From Bin80 sp965203305 (lineage in GTDB: Bacteria > Bacteroidota > Rhodothermia > Rhodothermales > Bin80): a stretch of DNA of 64,000 nucleotides. The notes under the pieces were generated by a model. It saw only the letters and a list, made by a program, of their open reading frames with translations. It did no database searches and was not told where the DNA came from. This document shows positions 1 to 8,641 of this stretch, piece by piece. Made by a program: the position numbers and the translations under genes. How positions within the stretch are numbered: the stretch's first letter is position 1; each line of letters starts with the position of its first letter. The stretch is taken from the NCBI GenBank assembly GCA_965203305.1, contig OZ241874.1, positions 248,001 to 312,000 of the forward strand. Direction: 5' to 3'.

Positions 1-1
1 G

Positions 2-451
2 GAAGTGAAGGAGGTATATGAACTGGACTTGTACAAGTATGCCGGGCAGACGCTGGTGTGGAACCTGTCGGGGACGAAGCGGGATCTGACGATTTTGGGG
101 GTGGACAGAAACGGGGGAATTGTCCCGGTACAGACGGTGACCGGAGTGGAAACCGAACCAGCGGAGATCCCGAAAGAGTTTGCCTTGCATGGAAACTATC
201 CGAATCCGTTCAATCCGAGCACAAGAATCCAGTTTGACCTGCCGGAGCAGGCACAGGTATATGTACAGATCGTAGACCTGCTGGGACGGGAGGTGATGGT
301 GCTGCCGGCACAGGAGATGGAGGCAGGGACGAACCGGAGCATCGAACTGAATGCAATCCGTTTGGCAAGCGGGACTTACCTGTATCGGCTGATTGCAGGC
401 GGGGCGAAAGCCCGGCATGTAAAAACCGGACGCATGACGCTTGTGAAGTAG
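2..451 (+). CDS. C-terminal part of a secreted surface protein with a YPNPFNPST-type sorting domain (5' end outside window)
   Basis: The frame is open from the first base, so only the last ~149 residues are visible and the GTG at position 5 is not taken as a start. The sequence ends in the FALHGNYPNPFNPSTRIQF motif followed by a beta-rich stretch and a basic tail (TGRMTLVK). This is the C-terminal secretion/sorting domain (T9SS type A/FlgD-like) found on exported proteins of Rhodothermota, Balneolota, Ignavibacteriota and relatives. The segment before it resembles the end of a DUF4397 domain. It is a close paralogue of the C-terminus of the protein ending at 48710. Expected location is the cell surface or outside. 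The passenger function cannot be judged from this fragment. Confidence 0.85.
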   Translation, partial: EVKEVYELDLYKYAGQTLVWNLSGTKRDLTILGVDRNGGIVPVQTVTGVETEPAEIPKEFALHGNYPNPFNPSTRIQFDLPEQAQVYVQIVDLLGREVMVLPAQEMEAGTNRSIELNAIRLASGTYLYRLIAGGAKARHVKTGRMTLVK

Positions 452-721
452 TCATACAGAGCGGTTCAGAGTGAAACGACGCACCCTGGTACGACAGCGT
501 ATCGGGGTGCTTCAGGTTTGGGGAGGCAGGCTCAGAAAGCGGCGATGATCCTTTGTCCTCAACAACCTGCTCCGCATGAAAGCACAGGGAACGGTTTCAA
601 AACCGGCAAAGAACGGGCACCCGTGCACGGGAAACGGAATCACGATCCCCAGTGGTGGCAGTAGAACAGGATCATCCGACGGAACTGATCCACGATGCCG
701 GACACAAGAGCTTGCGCAGGA
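452..721. other. Intergenic region between convergent genes
   Basis: Apart from the terminator hairpin at 481-510 I see no credible gene. This is where trbG would be expected downstream of trbF, but no TrbG-like reading frame is present on the minus strand. Confidence 0.5.
481..510 (+). terminator. Hairpin terminator of the surface-protein gene
   Basis: A near-continuous 13-bp stem (GCACCC...GGGTGC, two G-T wobbles) with a 4-nt loop lies 29 bp after the stop codon. It is followed by TTCAGGTTT rather than a clean T run. The same hairpin, with the same GTTCAGAGTGAAAC lead-in, follows the paralogous gene that ends at 48710. Confidence 0.7.
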
Positions 722-1390
722 TTACAGCGTACTAACCTGTGTTAGCGTGTAATCCATGATATAGATGCCAAGCGGGTTGGTGCTCATGGCCTCTTCCTCG
801 TCTGGCGATTCCACACGAATCTGAAAATGCCCCTCGTGTGCCGATGTGTGCTCTTGTTGCCCGGTCCGAACCAGTTCACGCCAGGATACCCGGTACAGAA
901 TCCCTTCCCCGGGGACTTTCAAAACGCTGGTGATTTCTGCCACATAACGGGTGTCTCCATGTGCAAGCATGCGTTCCAGGGTTTTTCGATCCCGGTCCAG
1001 ATCTGCGATCAGCGTGGTTGCTGCACGGCCGTTCACATGTGCACGAGCATCCTGCAAGCGTATATTCAAAAGTCTTGCATCGGTAGGAACCGTTCGCAGG
1101 TTATGCACAAATCTGCGCAGTGCCGCCGTAACTGCCTGTTCGGGAACATTACGGACGGAAAGTTTTCCTGCTGCCCGCATCTCGCCCAGTGCATCCAGCT
1201 CCACCACATACGGAATTACCTTGTGCTGTGAAGCCAGATGCACATACCCTGCAGCAAGTACGAGATTGATCAGCAGGGAAACGAATGCCACCGACTGCCA
1301 TGAATGTCTGCCTCGGGCAAGATCGCCGAAGAGTCGCTCAAAGGCATACCTCCCGTCCAGGTACGGATGTCCTTCCTTTGACATGGTCAC
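722..1390 (-). CDS. trbF: TrbF, VirB8-like conjugal transfer protein
   Basis: About 220 residues, the usual TrbF length. There is a short cytoplasmic N-terminus, one membrane segment near residues 30-50 (SVAFVSLLINLVLAAGYVHLA), then a periplasmic VirB8-type domain starting at the HKVIPYVVELD motif and ending NPLGIYIMDY. In type IV secretion this inner-membrane protein is part of the core assembly that links the ATPases to the outer-membrane complex. It starts at GTG 1390, or at ATG 1384 two codons inside; both sit on the trbL stop, so translation is probably coupled. It is the last gene of the truncated trb operon; trbG and trbI, which normally follow, are absent. Confidence 0.85.
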   Translation of the reverse strand: MTMSKEGHPYLDGRYAFERLFGDLARGRHSWQSVAFVSLLINLVLAAGYVHLASQHKVIPYVVELDALGEMRAAGKLSVRNVPEQAVTAALRRFVHNLRTVPTDARLLNIRLQDARAHVNGRAATTLIADLDRDRKTLERMLAHGDTRYVAEITSVLKVPGEGILYRVSWRELVRTGQQEHTSAHEGHFQIRVESPDEEEAMSTNPLGIYIMDYTLTQVSTL

Positions 1391-2322
1391 AGGTTCTGCA
1401 GTGTCCTCTTGAAATTAATCTCCAGACCATTGCTGAGCTGCGACGCAATTCGCCCGGGCATATGAAGTCCCAGACCAGCCAGAAGAATCGCGACAGCCGC
1501 CATGGACCACAGAAAGCCCATCCGGGAGGATACTGCTCCAGTAACACCGCCGGAATTTTGGGCAAAAAGCTGCTCAAACGCAGCCAGCCACAGGTTGTCG
1601 TACGACTGCAGGATTGACACCATGTCATCCCCGATAGAGGCGGCAACTCCTGCGATCAGGATAATGAAGAACAGCTTCACTCCCACATAGACGGCGTATT
1701 TCAGGTATCCTTCACCCAACGGAGCGGTTCCGCGAAATGCCATGAACCCAACAAAGAACAGCCCCCCTGTGACCACCACATAGCTTTCAATCATCGTCAC
1801 AAGAAGGTGTGCTGCCAGCGCAACGAAACACAGTAACATGATCAGAGCAGGAACCACCGCCAGAGAGGTGATAAAATCCGAGGTCAGTCCCACAGACTGC
1901 ATCACGTTCAGCAGCATGCTCAATCCGATATTGAGGAGATGGGTTGGTGAAAGATGCGTTACACTGCTTCCGCCAATATATATGGCAGTCTCTCCAAATC
2001 CCTGTGCGATCATCGGGAGCCACCTGTGGTATGTGGACAGGAGTGCGAGTACGAAGGCCAGCAATCCGATTTTGAAGGCAAACTGGCTGATCAGATCAAT
2101 ATCCCGGCTTTTGCGCCCGGACCAGACCATATACCCCGTCACGACGATCTCCAGAAGTGCCAAGCTGAGAAAGAGTATCTGTGCCGCATCCAGAGCACGA
2201 GTTAGCCATGCCTCTGTGGTCATCCGGAAAACCTCCTGCGCGCAGTCGAAAAACATTGTCGGGGCGCAGTTCTGTAATGCCTGCTGGTGCATTGCCATAA
2301 ATGGTTCCGTCAGCAGGTCCAT
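1387..2322 (-). CDS. trbL: TrbL, VirB6-like polytopic membrane protein
   Basis: 311 residues with a hydrophilic N-terminus and about six hydrophobic segments, for example IAQ...LNVMQSVGLTSDF followed by ALIMLLCFVALAAHLLVTMIE and LFFIILIAGVAASIG. This layout is typical of TrbL/VirB6, the inner-membrane channel component of P-type conjugation systems. The C-terminus ends in NGLEINFKRTLQNL, shorter than many TrbL proteins, which often carry a long hydrophilic tail. It lies 36 bp after trbJ and overlaps trbF by four bases, so it belongs to the same transcription unit. Confidence 0.85.
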   Translation of the reverse strand: MDLLTEPFMAMHQQALQNCAPTMFFDCAQEVFRMTTEAWLTRALDAAQILFLSLALLEIVVTGYMVWSGRKSRDIDLISQFAFKIGLLAFVLALLSTYHRWLPMIAQGFGETAIYIGGSSVTHLSPTHLLNIGLSMLLNVMQSVGLTSDFITSLAVVPALIMLLCFVALAAHLLVTMIESYVVVTGGLFFVGFMAFRGTAPLGEGYLKYAVYVGVKLFFIILIAGVAASIGDDMVSILQSYDNLWLAAFEQLFAQNSGGVTGAVSSRMGFLWSMAAVAILLAGLGLHMPGRIASQLSNGLEINFKRTLQNL

Positions 2323-2358
2323 CGCCCCTCTGTATAGCTGCCCCGATGGTACATTCGG

Positions 2359-3102
2359 TTATGGTTTTCCCGGCATGTTCAGGAAGCGTTGCACATCATA
2401 GCGTGCGGGGTTTCCCAGCCATTGCGGATTTCCTACGAATGCATTGTAGCGCATGCGCTGCTGGGCCTGCTGGCTGACGGCATCCGCGGCCCGTACTGCC
2501 TCCATGTTGGTCAGTGTCATGAGGGCTTGCCTCGCAAGCAGCAGTTCGCGGGCATGCATGATCTGCAGATTGGCCTGCACATCCCGCATTTGCTGGGGCT
2601 CTTTGGCGTGAAGAATTTCCGTTTTCATGCGCTCCAGCTCTGCATGTGCCTGATCTACCGAACTGCCGTGAATCTGCAAAGAGGCAAGGGTTGATTGGAG
2701 GGTTGCCATGGTTTGTTCATGGGCACTCTGCTGTGCTCCCAGAGGATCTGGTGAATTCTGGTACATCAGAAATGTCTCCCGCAGAGCCTCGGGATTTTCC
2801 CAGTTCACACCGCCCGAAGCCTGATGTGCCTGACGTATCCTGCGAACGTAGGTCCCCAGTGCCTCGAACGGAATGATGCCACGCTTGGACAGCGCACGCT
2901 CATACCTGTCCAGATGATCTTGGGTATTCTGTCTGATCTCTGTGGACAGGGCAATTTCCCTGAGGATCAGGTCCACCTGCCGTCGAAGCTCGGTCACTGT
3001 GGCAATGGCTTCTGTCAGGGCGGCCACATCCACAACAGGAATTTGTGCACGGATGTCCATCGTATATCCGGCAATGAGAAACAGGAGCAGGATTCGTTTC
3101 AT
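2359..3102 (-). CDS. trbJ: TrbJ, VirB5-like periplasmic protein
   Basis: 247 residues with a cleavable signal peptide (MKRILLLFLIAGYTMDIRA), then a long alpha-helical, probably coiled-coil body rich in Q, R, E and L, as in TrbJ/VirB5 minor pilus proteins. The start ATG overlaps the trbE stop (ATGA). In RP4-like systems the gene sits between trbE and trbL, as here; the small lipoprotein gene trbK that often follows is missing and the 36-bp gap cannot hold it. Confidence 0.8.
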   Translation of the reverse strand: MKRILLLFLIAGYTMDIRAQIPVVDVAALTEAIATVTELRRQVDLILREIALSTEIRQNTQDHLDRYERALSKRGIIPFEALGTYVRRIRQAHQASGGVNWENPEALRETFLMYQNSPDPLGAQQSAHEQTMATLQSTLASLQIHGSSVDQAHAELERMKTEILHAKEPQQMRDVQANLQIMHARELLLARQALMTLTNMEAVRAADAVSQQAQQRMRYNAFVGNPQWLGNPARYDVQRFLNMPGKP

Positions 3103-5528
3103 TGGTTCTTGATCTGGTGAAGAAAGTCATGTCCATATGTGCGGATCATCTCCCGGATATATGCACGAGAAGTCTCTCCATTCATGCCTGGCAGTGGCAT
3201 GAGGAGTGCCTGTGCAGTCGGGCCAAGGTTCAGGTCAAACAGCCGATTCCCCGCTGGACTTTTGTAGAAATAATCACACTTGGGTTTTGCGGATGCAATT
3301 GCATGGATCGCACGGCTGTGAAGTCCCAGTGCCCGGTACATTGCCATCCCTTCCTCGGTCCGTGCCTCCGGGTTGGGGAGAATGATTTTTGTTGGACACG
3401 ATTCAGTGATCAGGGGTGCGTTCGGAAGCGTGGCAATCTGTGCAGGCGAATGGGCGACCAGCACAACCGCTGCATTGCGTTTTCGAAGTGTGAGAAGCCA
3501 TGCCTTGATCCGCTCTGCAAAGCGGGAGCGCAGGAGTGCAGCCCAGGCCTCTTCAATGATAATGAGTGTCGGAGATCCATCCAAGCTGCGTTCAATCTTC
3601 CGAAACAGAGCCAGAAGCAGGGGGACTATGGCGGCATCTCCCAAGTCCAGCACATGCCCCAGTTCGTATGTCTGCATCCTCGTGGAAGCAGCATCTTCTG
3701 CATCGCCGTCAAATAACTGCCCATAGGGACCATCTTCCGTATAGCGAAAGACTGTGCTCTGCAATGGCTGTGGCAGAAGGAGATGAAAAGTTGACAGGGT
3801 TCGATTCTTTGGCGGTGACTGGCTCAAAAGGTTCAGTGTGTTCGCAAGTGCCAGTTCATCACTTGCCCCCAGATATCCATGGGCAAGATTATAGAGAATT
3901 TTCAGCCATGTGAGTGCCCATAACCGTTCGTTCTCCTCGTGAATATGACGAAGAGGCTGCAGGGGATATGTGTCTGCCTCTCCAAACAAAGAGTGGGTTC
4001 CTTCCGCAGCCAGACAGGGAATTTGGTGAGACAGCCCGATGTCAAAGATGTGAACCTGACTCTCGGGATACCGCAGAAAGTTGAGTGCCAGCCAGCCGAC
4101 AAGTACACTCTTTCCTGCCCCGGTGGCACCGATGACAAGCGTATGCCCCACATCTCCCTGATGCAAGTTCACCAGAAAGGGGAGGTTGCCAGAGGTTCGT
4201 GCACAGGCCAAGGCCGGGCTACGATCCGGGAATAGCAGGCTGGGGCATGTTCTGCTTCCCTGCCATGGCGCAGAAACCGGGAAAAGATGTGCGACATTGC
4301 GACTGGACACAAGTGGACGGCGAAGGTTTGCATACCCGTGCCCCGGAAGCGTTCCAAGGAAGGCATCCGTTGCATTAATGGTTTCTAGGGAGCAGGAATA
4401 TCCCTGATCCCGCAGAGCCTGCATCAGCATCTGACTCTGCGTGAGGCCACGCTGCATGTGCGAATCACGCAGGATGAAAGCATTGGTAAAGTATCCAAAC
4501 CGGACTCGTCCACTGGCAGATTCGGCATGTGCCGAGGAGGTTTCGTGTTGCATTGCCACGGCATCCTGATCTTCGAATCCATCTTCACCCGGGGCGATGA
4601 GCTTTCGCAACCCTCTGCGCTGGTGAAACCAGCTGCTCTGCAGTCGTTTGATGCGCTTTTCTGCAGCATGGCGGCCCATGCCAACAAATCGCATATGCCA
4701 CCGCCCCTCCCCCTGAATACGATTGAAAAACTCGCCATCTCCCACGGTTGTCTGCTCTCCGAGGGAGGAGATCGTGATCACAAAGAGGTGCTTTCCGCCC
4801 ATGACTGGATAAAATCCTGTCTGAAAGTCATCCGAAGCAAGCGTATGACTGAGATAACTGGTCAGCAATGATGTGACCTCTTCATCCTGTCCCGTCAATG
4901 CGGAGTGACAGTCCATCAGAAGCTCGGTGCTATCCATCGGAGTGGCACGAAATCGGCCTGCCAGCAGTGCCTGCATCTCATTCAGGGTGCGCTTGAATTC
5001 GGACAGAATCTGCTCATAATCAAACCCCGTCTGCACTCCCTGAATCATGGGAGTTGCCCATTTTGCCCACAGATCACGGGGTGGTGTACAGGTGAAGAGA
5101 ACGGTATGACGAAGGGTGTAATGACTGCCGATCTCTTCGTATTGCTTCCGGCGTTCTCTCTCCATCATCTGCAGGGAGGCAGTCGGGAAGGCGTTTTCCT
5201 CTGGAATTGGACAGGTTGTGCTGTGGCTTCTGCGCACATTCACCTCCATTCCATATCCTTCCCCAAGCAGCATCAGCATATCGTGCACGGTATCCGTCAC
5301 GCTGTTAGCCCCGGCGGCTGTGGCCGTTTCCATGTCTGGCGGAGCGAGCGCAAACCCGCTCAGGAAGGAACCGTCTTTCATGAGAATCACTCCTTCATCA
5401 ATCAGGAACGCCCACCCCAACAGGTCTCCCAGCCCCTCTTTTGCCATGCGTCTGCGCTGCAGACGGCGTGTCCCCCAGACCGTACCTGCACCAGTCGCGA
5501 TACCAAGCCCAAACACAAGCGGGTCCAT
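3099..5528 (-). CDS. trbE: TrbE, VirB4-family type IV secretion ATPase
   Basis: 809 residues from the ATG at 5528, whose A is also the last base of the trbD stop (TAATG); the longer frame to 5696 is unused. The N-terminal CagE/TrbE/VirB domain is followed by a P-loop near residues 464-475 (VIGATGAGKSVL) and a Walker B near 650 (TLIIIEEAWAALL). VirB4 ATPases power pilus biogenesis and substrate transfer at the inner membrane. The length is normal and I see no disruption, so this gene looks intact although the operon around it is not complete. Confidence 0.92.
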   Translation of the reverse strand: MDPLVFGLGIATGAGTVWGTRRLQRRRMAKEGLGDLLGWAFLIDEGVILMKDGSFLSGFALAPPDMETATAAGANSVTDTVHDMLMLLGEGYGMEVNVRRSHSTTCPIPEENAFPTASLQMMERERRKQYEEIGSHYTLRHTVLFTCTPPRDLWAKWATPMIQGVQTGFDYEQILSEFKRTLNEMQALLAGRFRATPMDSTELLMDCHSALTGQDEEVTSLLTSYLSHTLASDDFQTGFYPVMGGKHLFVITISSLGEQTTVGDGEFFNRIQGEGRWHMRFVGMGRHAAEKRIKRLQSSWFHQRRGLRKLIAPGEDGFEDQDAVAMQHETSSAHAESASGRVRFGYFTNAFILRDSHMQRGLTQSQMLMQALRDQGYSCSLETINATDAFLGTLPGHGYANLRRPLVSSRNVAHLFPVSAPWQGSRTCPSLLFPDRSPALACARTSGNLPFLVNLHQGDVGHTLVIGATGAGKSVLVGWLALNFLRYPESQVHIFDIGLSHQIPCLAAEGTHSLFGEADTYPLQPLRHIHEENERLWALTWLKILYNLAHGYLGASDELALANTLNLLSQSPPKNRTLSTFHLLLPQPLQSTVFRYTEDGPYGQLFDGDAEDAASTRMQTYELGHVLDLGDAAIVPLLLALFRKIERSLDGSPTLIIIEEAWAALLRSRFAERIKAWLLTLRKRNAAVVLVAHSPAQIATLPNAPLITESCPTKIILPNPEARTEEGMAMYRALGLHSRAIHAIASAKPKCDYFYKSPAGNRLFDLNLGPTAQALLMPLPGMNGETSRAYIREMIRTYGHDFLHQIKNQ

Positions 5529-5857
5529 TATTTTGCTCCCGCAACCCGGTCGCGCCAGCAGTTCGGCACCTCTTTTTCCTGCCTGAAATACCGAGAGGCA
5601 TATCTCAGAGCCCGCGGCACGGTCACCATGAAGAATGGATCCTTTTCGAATACCTTCCGAAGCAGTGGGAGCAGAATCAGGTATGCGACCCCGCACCCTG
5701 CCAGAACTTTGAGATCCAGACGGGAGGCAATGCTCATGGTGACCATGATAAGGACAAGAAGCAGGAATGCATCCTGAGGCAGTCCGCCCATAGTCGGCCG
5801 CCGCTGCAGCGATGTATAGACAGGGGCTGTTTCCAGCCCTTCACGAGATACCGGCAT
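5528..5857 (-). CDS. trbD: TrbD, VirB3-like membrane protein
   Basis: 109 residues from the ATG at 5857, which overlaps the trbC stop (TGATG); a TTG one codon earlier is the alternative. After a short N-terminus there are two adjacent hydrophobic helices (DAFLLLVLIMVTMSIAS and VLAGCGVAYLILLPLL) and a basic C-terminal tail, the standard VirB3/TrbD architecture. VirB3 works with the VirB4 ATPase, and here the two genes overlap by one base, supporting coupled synthesis. Confidence 0.85.
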   Translation of the reverse strand: MPVSREGLETAPVYTSLQRRPTMGGLPQDAFLLLVLIMVTMSIASRLDLKVLAGCGVAYLILLPLLRKVFEKDPFFMVTVPRALRYASRYFRQEKEVPNCWRDRVAGAK

Positions 5858-6186
5858 CAAATAACCGCACCCTGGAAAGAAAAGAATTCACTGATCTGTG
5901 CCGCTCCAAAAATGATTACAGCCCCCATCACCGTACGGCCGAGGATTTCGCCTGCACGGCTGGACCGGGTAATCCACCACGCCATCCCGCCAAGAACAAT
6001 GATCAGCAGAAAGGCAGCCGTCGCCAGATCCCCGGTCAGGAGTCCGACAATCTTTGACACCGTAGAGGTGGCCACCTTGACTCCACCAACACCGCTGGCA
6101 TCGGTCAGAGCAGGAAACAGTACCATTAGGGCTCCGGTCACAATGATCGGAGACAAGGGAAACATTTTGCGAAACAATATGCGCAT
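5857..6186 (-). CDS. trbC: TrbC, VirB2-like pilin
   Basis: About 109 residues from the ATG at 6186; an upstream in-frame GTG at 6243 would add 19 polar residues. The N-terminus is a long signal sequence (MRILFRKMFPLSPIIVTGAL), followed by a small mature protein with two hydrophobic helices (TAAFLLIIVLGGMAWWITR and MGAVIIFGAAQISEFF), as expected of TrbC/VirB2 pilins. It is the first gene of the visible trb operon. The P-loop ATPase gene trbB, normally directly upstream, is absent; the sequence upstream is ~230 bp without a gene, then an insertion sequence. Confidence 0.8.
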   Translation of the reverse strand: MRILFRKMFPLSPIIVTGALMVLFPALTDASGVGGVKVATSTVSKIVGLLTGDLATAAFLLIIVLGGMAWWITRSSRAGEILGRTVMGAVIIFGAAQISEFFSFQGAVI

Positions 6187-6424
6187 GAGCCTGCGGGTTG
6201 ATGTTTCCTGTGATACCCCCACATAGAGGCCTGTGGAAGGCACGGTCTGTTACGGTTTGAGCAAAATGGGAGAGATCCTGTACTAACACCCTATTGTGGC
6301 AGGGATGCTCCAAAGATGGTGTGTTCCGTCTGATCACTATGATTCATGAGATACGGGAACATATCTTCCTCACAGAGAATGAGTAGTATAAGGTTTGTGG
6401 TGTATGCTCATTGGCCCTTAGGTA

Positions 6425-8293
6425 GTGTCTGTCCGAAAACACGGGATATATGGGTTTGCGCTGGTTCCTGTGCGCATTTTTGGGGATATTTCTTTTCTAA
6501 AGAAGTCCACTTTTTGGGGGATATGATCGTATAAGCCCTGAAACCCGTTCATCTTTTTCCTTTTGCTGAGATGAGAAAAGTCATTGAACCTCAACTTGAG
6601 ATTGGATGGAAGCCTCTGGAAGAGATCACGCTGCCCCTTCACAATCGGGATGATTTCTATCTGTGCATGACGGCCATTTTGCATCTTTACCATGATGTTT
6701 TGCTGCGTGCGCGTCTGTTTTCCCGGTTGGCGGAGATTTTTCCTGCGGGGGTTCGGACGGATCGGGGGCGTCCGGGGATGTTTGCATGGCGCATCTTCGT
6801 GCTGGGGGTGCTGAAGCAGGTTCTTCGGTGCGACTATCAGAGACTGGCCATGCTGGCCACGGAAGTGCAGGTTTTGCGACAGATTCTGTTCCATTCCGAA
6901 TTTGACGATACGGTCTACTGTCCGCAGACCTTGCAGGACAATCTTTCTCTTCTGACCTCCGAGATTCTGGCAGAATTCATTCAAATGGTGGCAGAGTGCG
7001 GACAGAAGGTGGCGGGAAAGCAGGAGGGGGAGGTGTTGCAGGGGCGGTGCGATTCCAAGGTGTGCAAGACCAATGTGGAGTTTCCCTCTGATCTGCGCCT
7101 TCTTCGGGATTCTGTCTGCGGGGGACTTCGGGAATGTGCCAAAACCGCGGATGCGCTGGATGTACCGGGCTGGCAGCAGATACAGCATCTGATGAAGACG
7201 GTAGAGAAGGCCCACAAGCCGGTATGTATCGCCAGGAAATACAAATCCCGTCCGGGCAAGGTTCGCTATTTCTTGCGTCTGTGTCGGAAGCGGGGCAGAA
7301 AAGTAGTGGACTTTCTGCGGAACCTGCATGACAGGAAAACAGAGCTGGAGCGGAAACAGGCAACGGGTTCGCTCACCAAGGCGGAAGAGAAGATGCTGCA
7401 CACCGTGCTCCGTGCGATGCAGCGCATCTATTCTTTTCTGGGGTATATGGCGGTATTGCACGATCAGGTGCGTCGTCGGGTCTTGCATGGAGAGAAGATT
7501 CCGCATCGTGAGAAGATATTTTCGATCACCAAGCCGTTTACCCGCTGGATCGTGAAAGGGAAAGAAGGGGTGCTGTGCGAGTTGGGGGTTCCGGTGGCGA
7601 TTATAGAAGATCAGTACCCGTTTATTCTGGGGCATGAGATTCTGTGGACGGGGACGGACAAGGATGTGGCGGTCTCGCTCACGGGGAGCGTGCAGGAGCA
7701 GTTTCCTTCCCTGCGTGAATGTTCGTATGATCGGGGTTTTTACAGTCCGGAGGTTCGGGAGAAGTTGGATGAGATGCTGGATGTGAATGCGATGCCGAAG
7801 AAAGGGAGGATGACGAAGGAAGAGCAGGAGCGGCAAAGCGATCCTGCCTTCCAGCGCGCAAGGAAACGCCATCCGGGCGTGGAATCCGCGCTGAACAACC
7901 TGGATCATCGGGGCTGGAATCTGGTGCGGGAAACAAGCCGGGAAGGCTTTGCCCGAGTCGTGGCGACCGCTATTCTGGCCGCCAATGTCCACCGACTGGG
8001 GAGGCTGCTCCGGGAACAGGAGATCATCAAGAAAGCGAAACGACGACGAAAGCTCGCCGCATAGGCGTGCATCCCCCCTTTCTTGCGGATTGACGAGGTG
8101 CCAAATTCAGGTGAATGTCAGAGGTACGTCCGATTCCTGCGAATAAGGCACAAGTGTACACCAATTCCCCCAAAATCCGCCCTCAAAACGGGAAGAATCT
8201 CCCCACTCCAGTCCATTTTGCGTCCAATATGACAGGAGATCTGCCCCGCCCCTGTTGCCAGCTCCCGAAAATCGGCAATTTTCGGATGGACAC
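6425..8293 (+). mobile_element. ISNCY-type insertion sequence, complete with ends and 6-bp target duplication
   Basis: The element of 1,869 bp begins GTGTCTGTCCGAAAA and ends with its imperfect inverse (TTTTCGGATGGACAC). It is flanked on both sides by TAGGTA (6419-6424 and 8294-8299), a target duplication. It contains one transposase gene. The terminal ~15 bp are shared with the MITEs at 24.2, 24.5, 43.5 and 61.1 kb, so this is a plausible mobilising partner for them. Confidence 0.85.
6571..8064 (+). CDS. ISNCY-family DDE transposase
   Basis: 497 residues, full length. The first catalytic Asp is in GRCDSKVCKTNVEFPSDLR. The family-typical FSITKPFTRWIVKGKEG segment is followed by ELGVPVAIIEDQ, the second Asp is in CSYDRGFYSPE, and the Glu is in GVESALNNLDHRG. 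The C-terminus is basic (KKAKRRRKLAA). This matches the ISNCY (ISDol1-like) transposases I know. The gene lies between intact terminal repeats, so the element is probably functional. Confidence 0.88.
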   Translation: MRKVIEPQLEIGWKPLEEITLPLHNRDDFYLCMTAILHLYHDVLLRARLFSRLAEIFPAGVRTDRGRPGMFAWRIFVLGVLKQVLRCDYQRLAMLATEVQVLRQILFHSEFDDTVYCPQTLQDNLSLLTSEILAEFIQMVAECGQKVAGKQEGEVLQGRCDSKVCKTNVEFPSDLRLLRDSVCGGLRECAKTADALDVPGWQQIQHLMKTVEKAHKPVCIARKYKSRPGKVRYFLRLCRKRGRKVVDFLRNLHDRKTELERKQATGSLTKAEEKMLHTVLRAMQRIYSFLGYMAVLHDQVRRRVLHGEKIPHREKIFSITKPFTRWIVKGKEGVLCELGVPVAIIEDQYPFILGHEILWTGTDKDVAVSLTGSVQEQFPSLRECSYDRGFYSPEVREKLDEMLDVNAMPKKGRMTKEEQERQSDPAFQRARKRHPGVESALNNLDHRGWNLVRETSREGFARVVATAILAANVHRLGRLLREQEIIKKAKRRRKLAA

Positions 8294-8641
8294 TAGGTAT
8301 ACAAGCCCCTAACTAAAACAGGTTGTCAGACATAAGGATTAGCAACGTAGAACTTTAACACTGCGGTTGCCAGATTATCCGGTAACCGCAAACACAAAAC
8401 AAGAAATGAATGAGAATCTGGAAAATCTCCAATTCCGTTCCAGTGAAGAACGGGAAGCATCAAACCGAAAGGCGTATGCTGATATGGAAAAGACAAAACA
8501 GGTAGAACAGGGGCGAATCGTGTTTCGGAATCCCGTGGCGGTCAATGAGAGGCAAATCAATGAAAAGTGTGAGCAAGTGGTATGGTTACAGTGAAGTGAC
8601 ATCCCTCATATACCAAAATCAATACACATCCGGAAAGAAGC
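8294..8641. other. Short unassigned stretch with one possible small ORF
   Basis: A 62-codon frame from ATG 8406 to 8594 encodes a charged, helical peptide (starts MNENLENLQFRSS) just upstream of the methyltransferase remnant. I do not recognise it and its coding status is uncertain. Nothing else stands out. Confidence 0.25.

Noticed and set aside
6418..7992. 524-residue minus-strand frame across the ISNCY transposase
   Set aside because: Shadow of the transposase on the plus strand; His/Arg/Pro-rich composition and no motifs.
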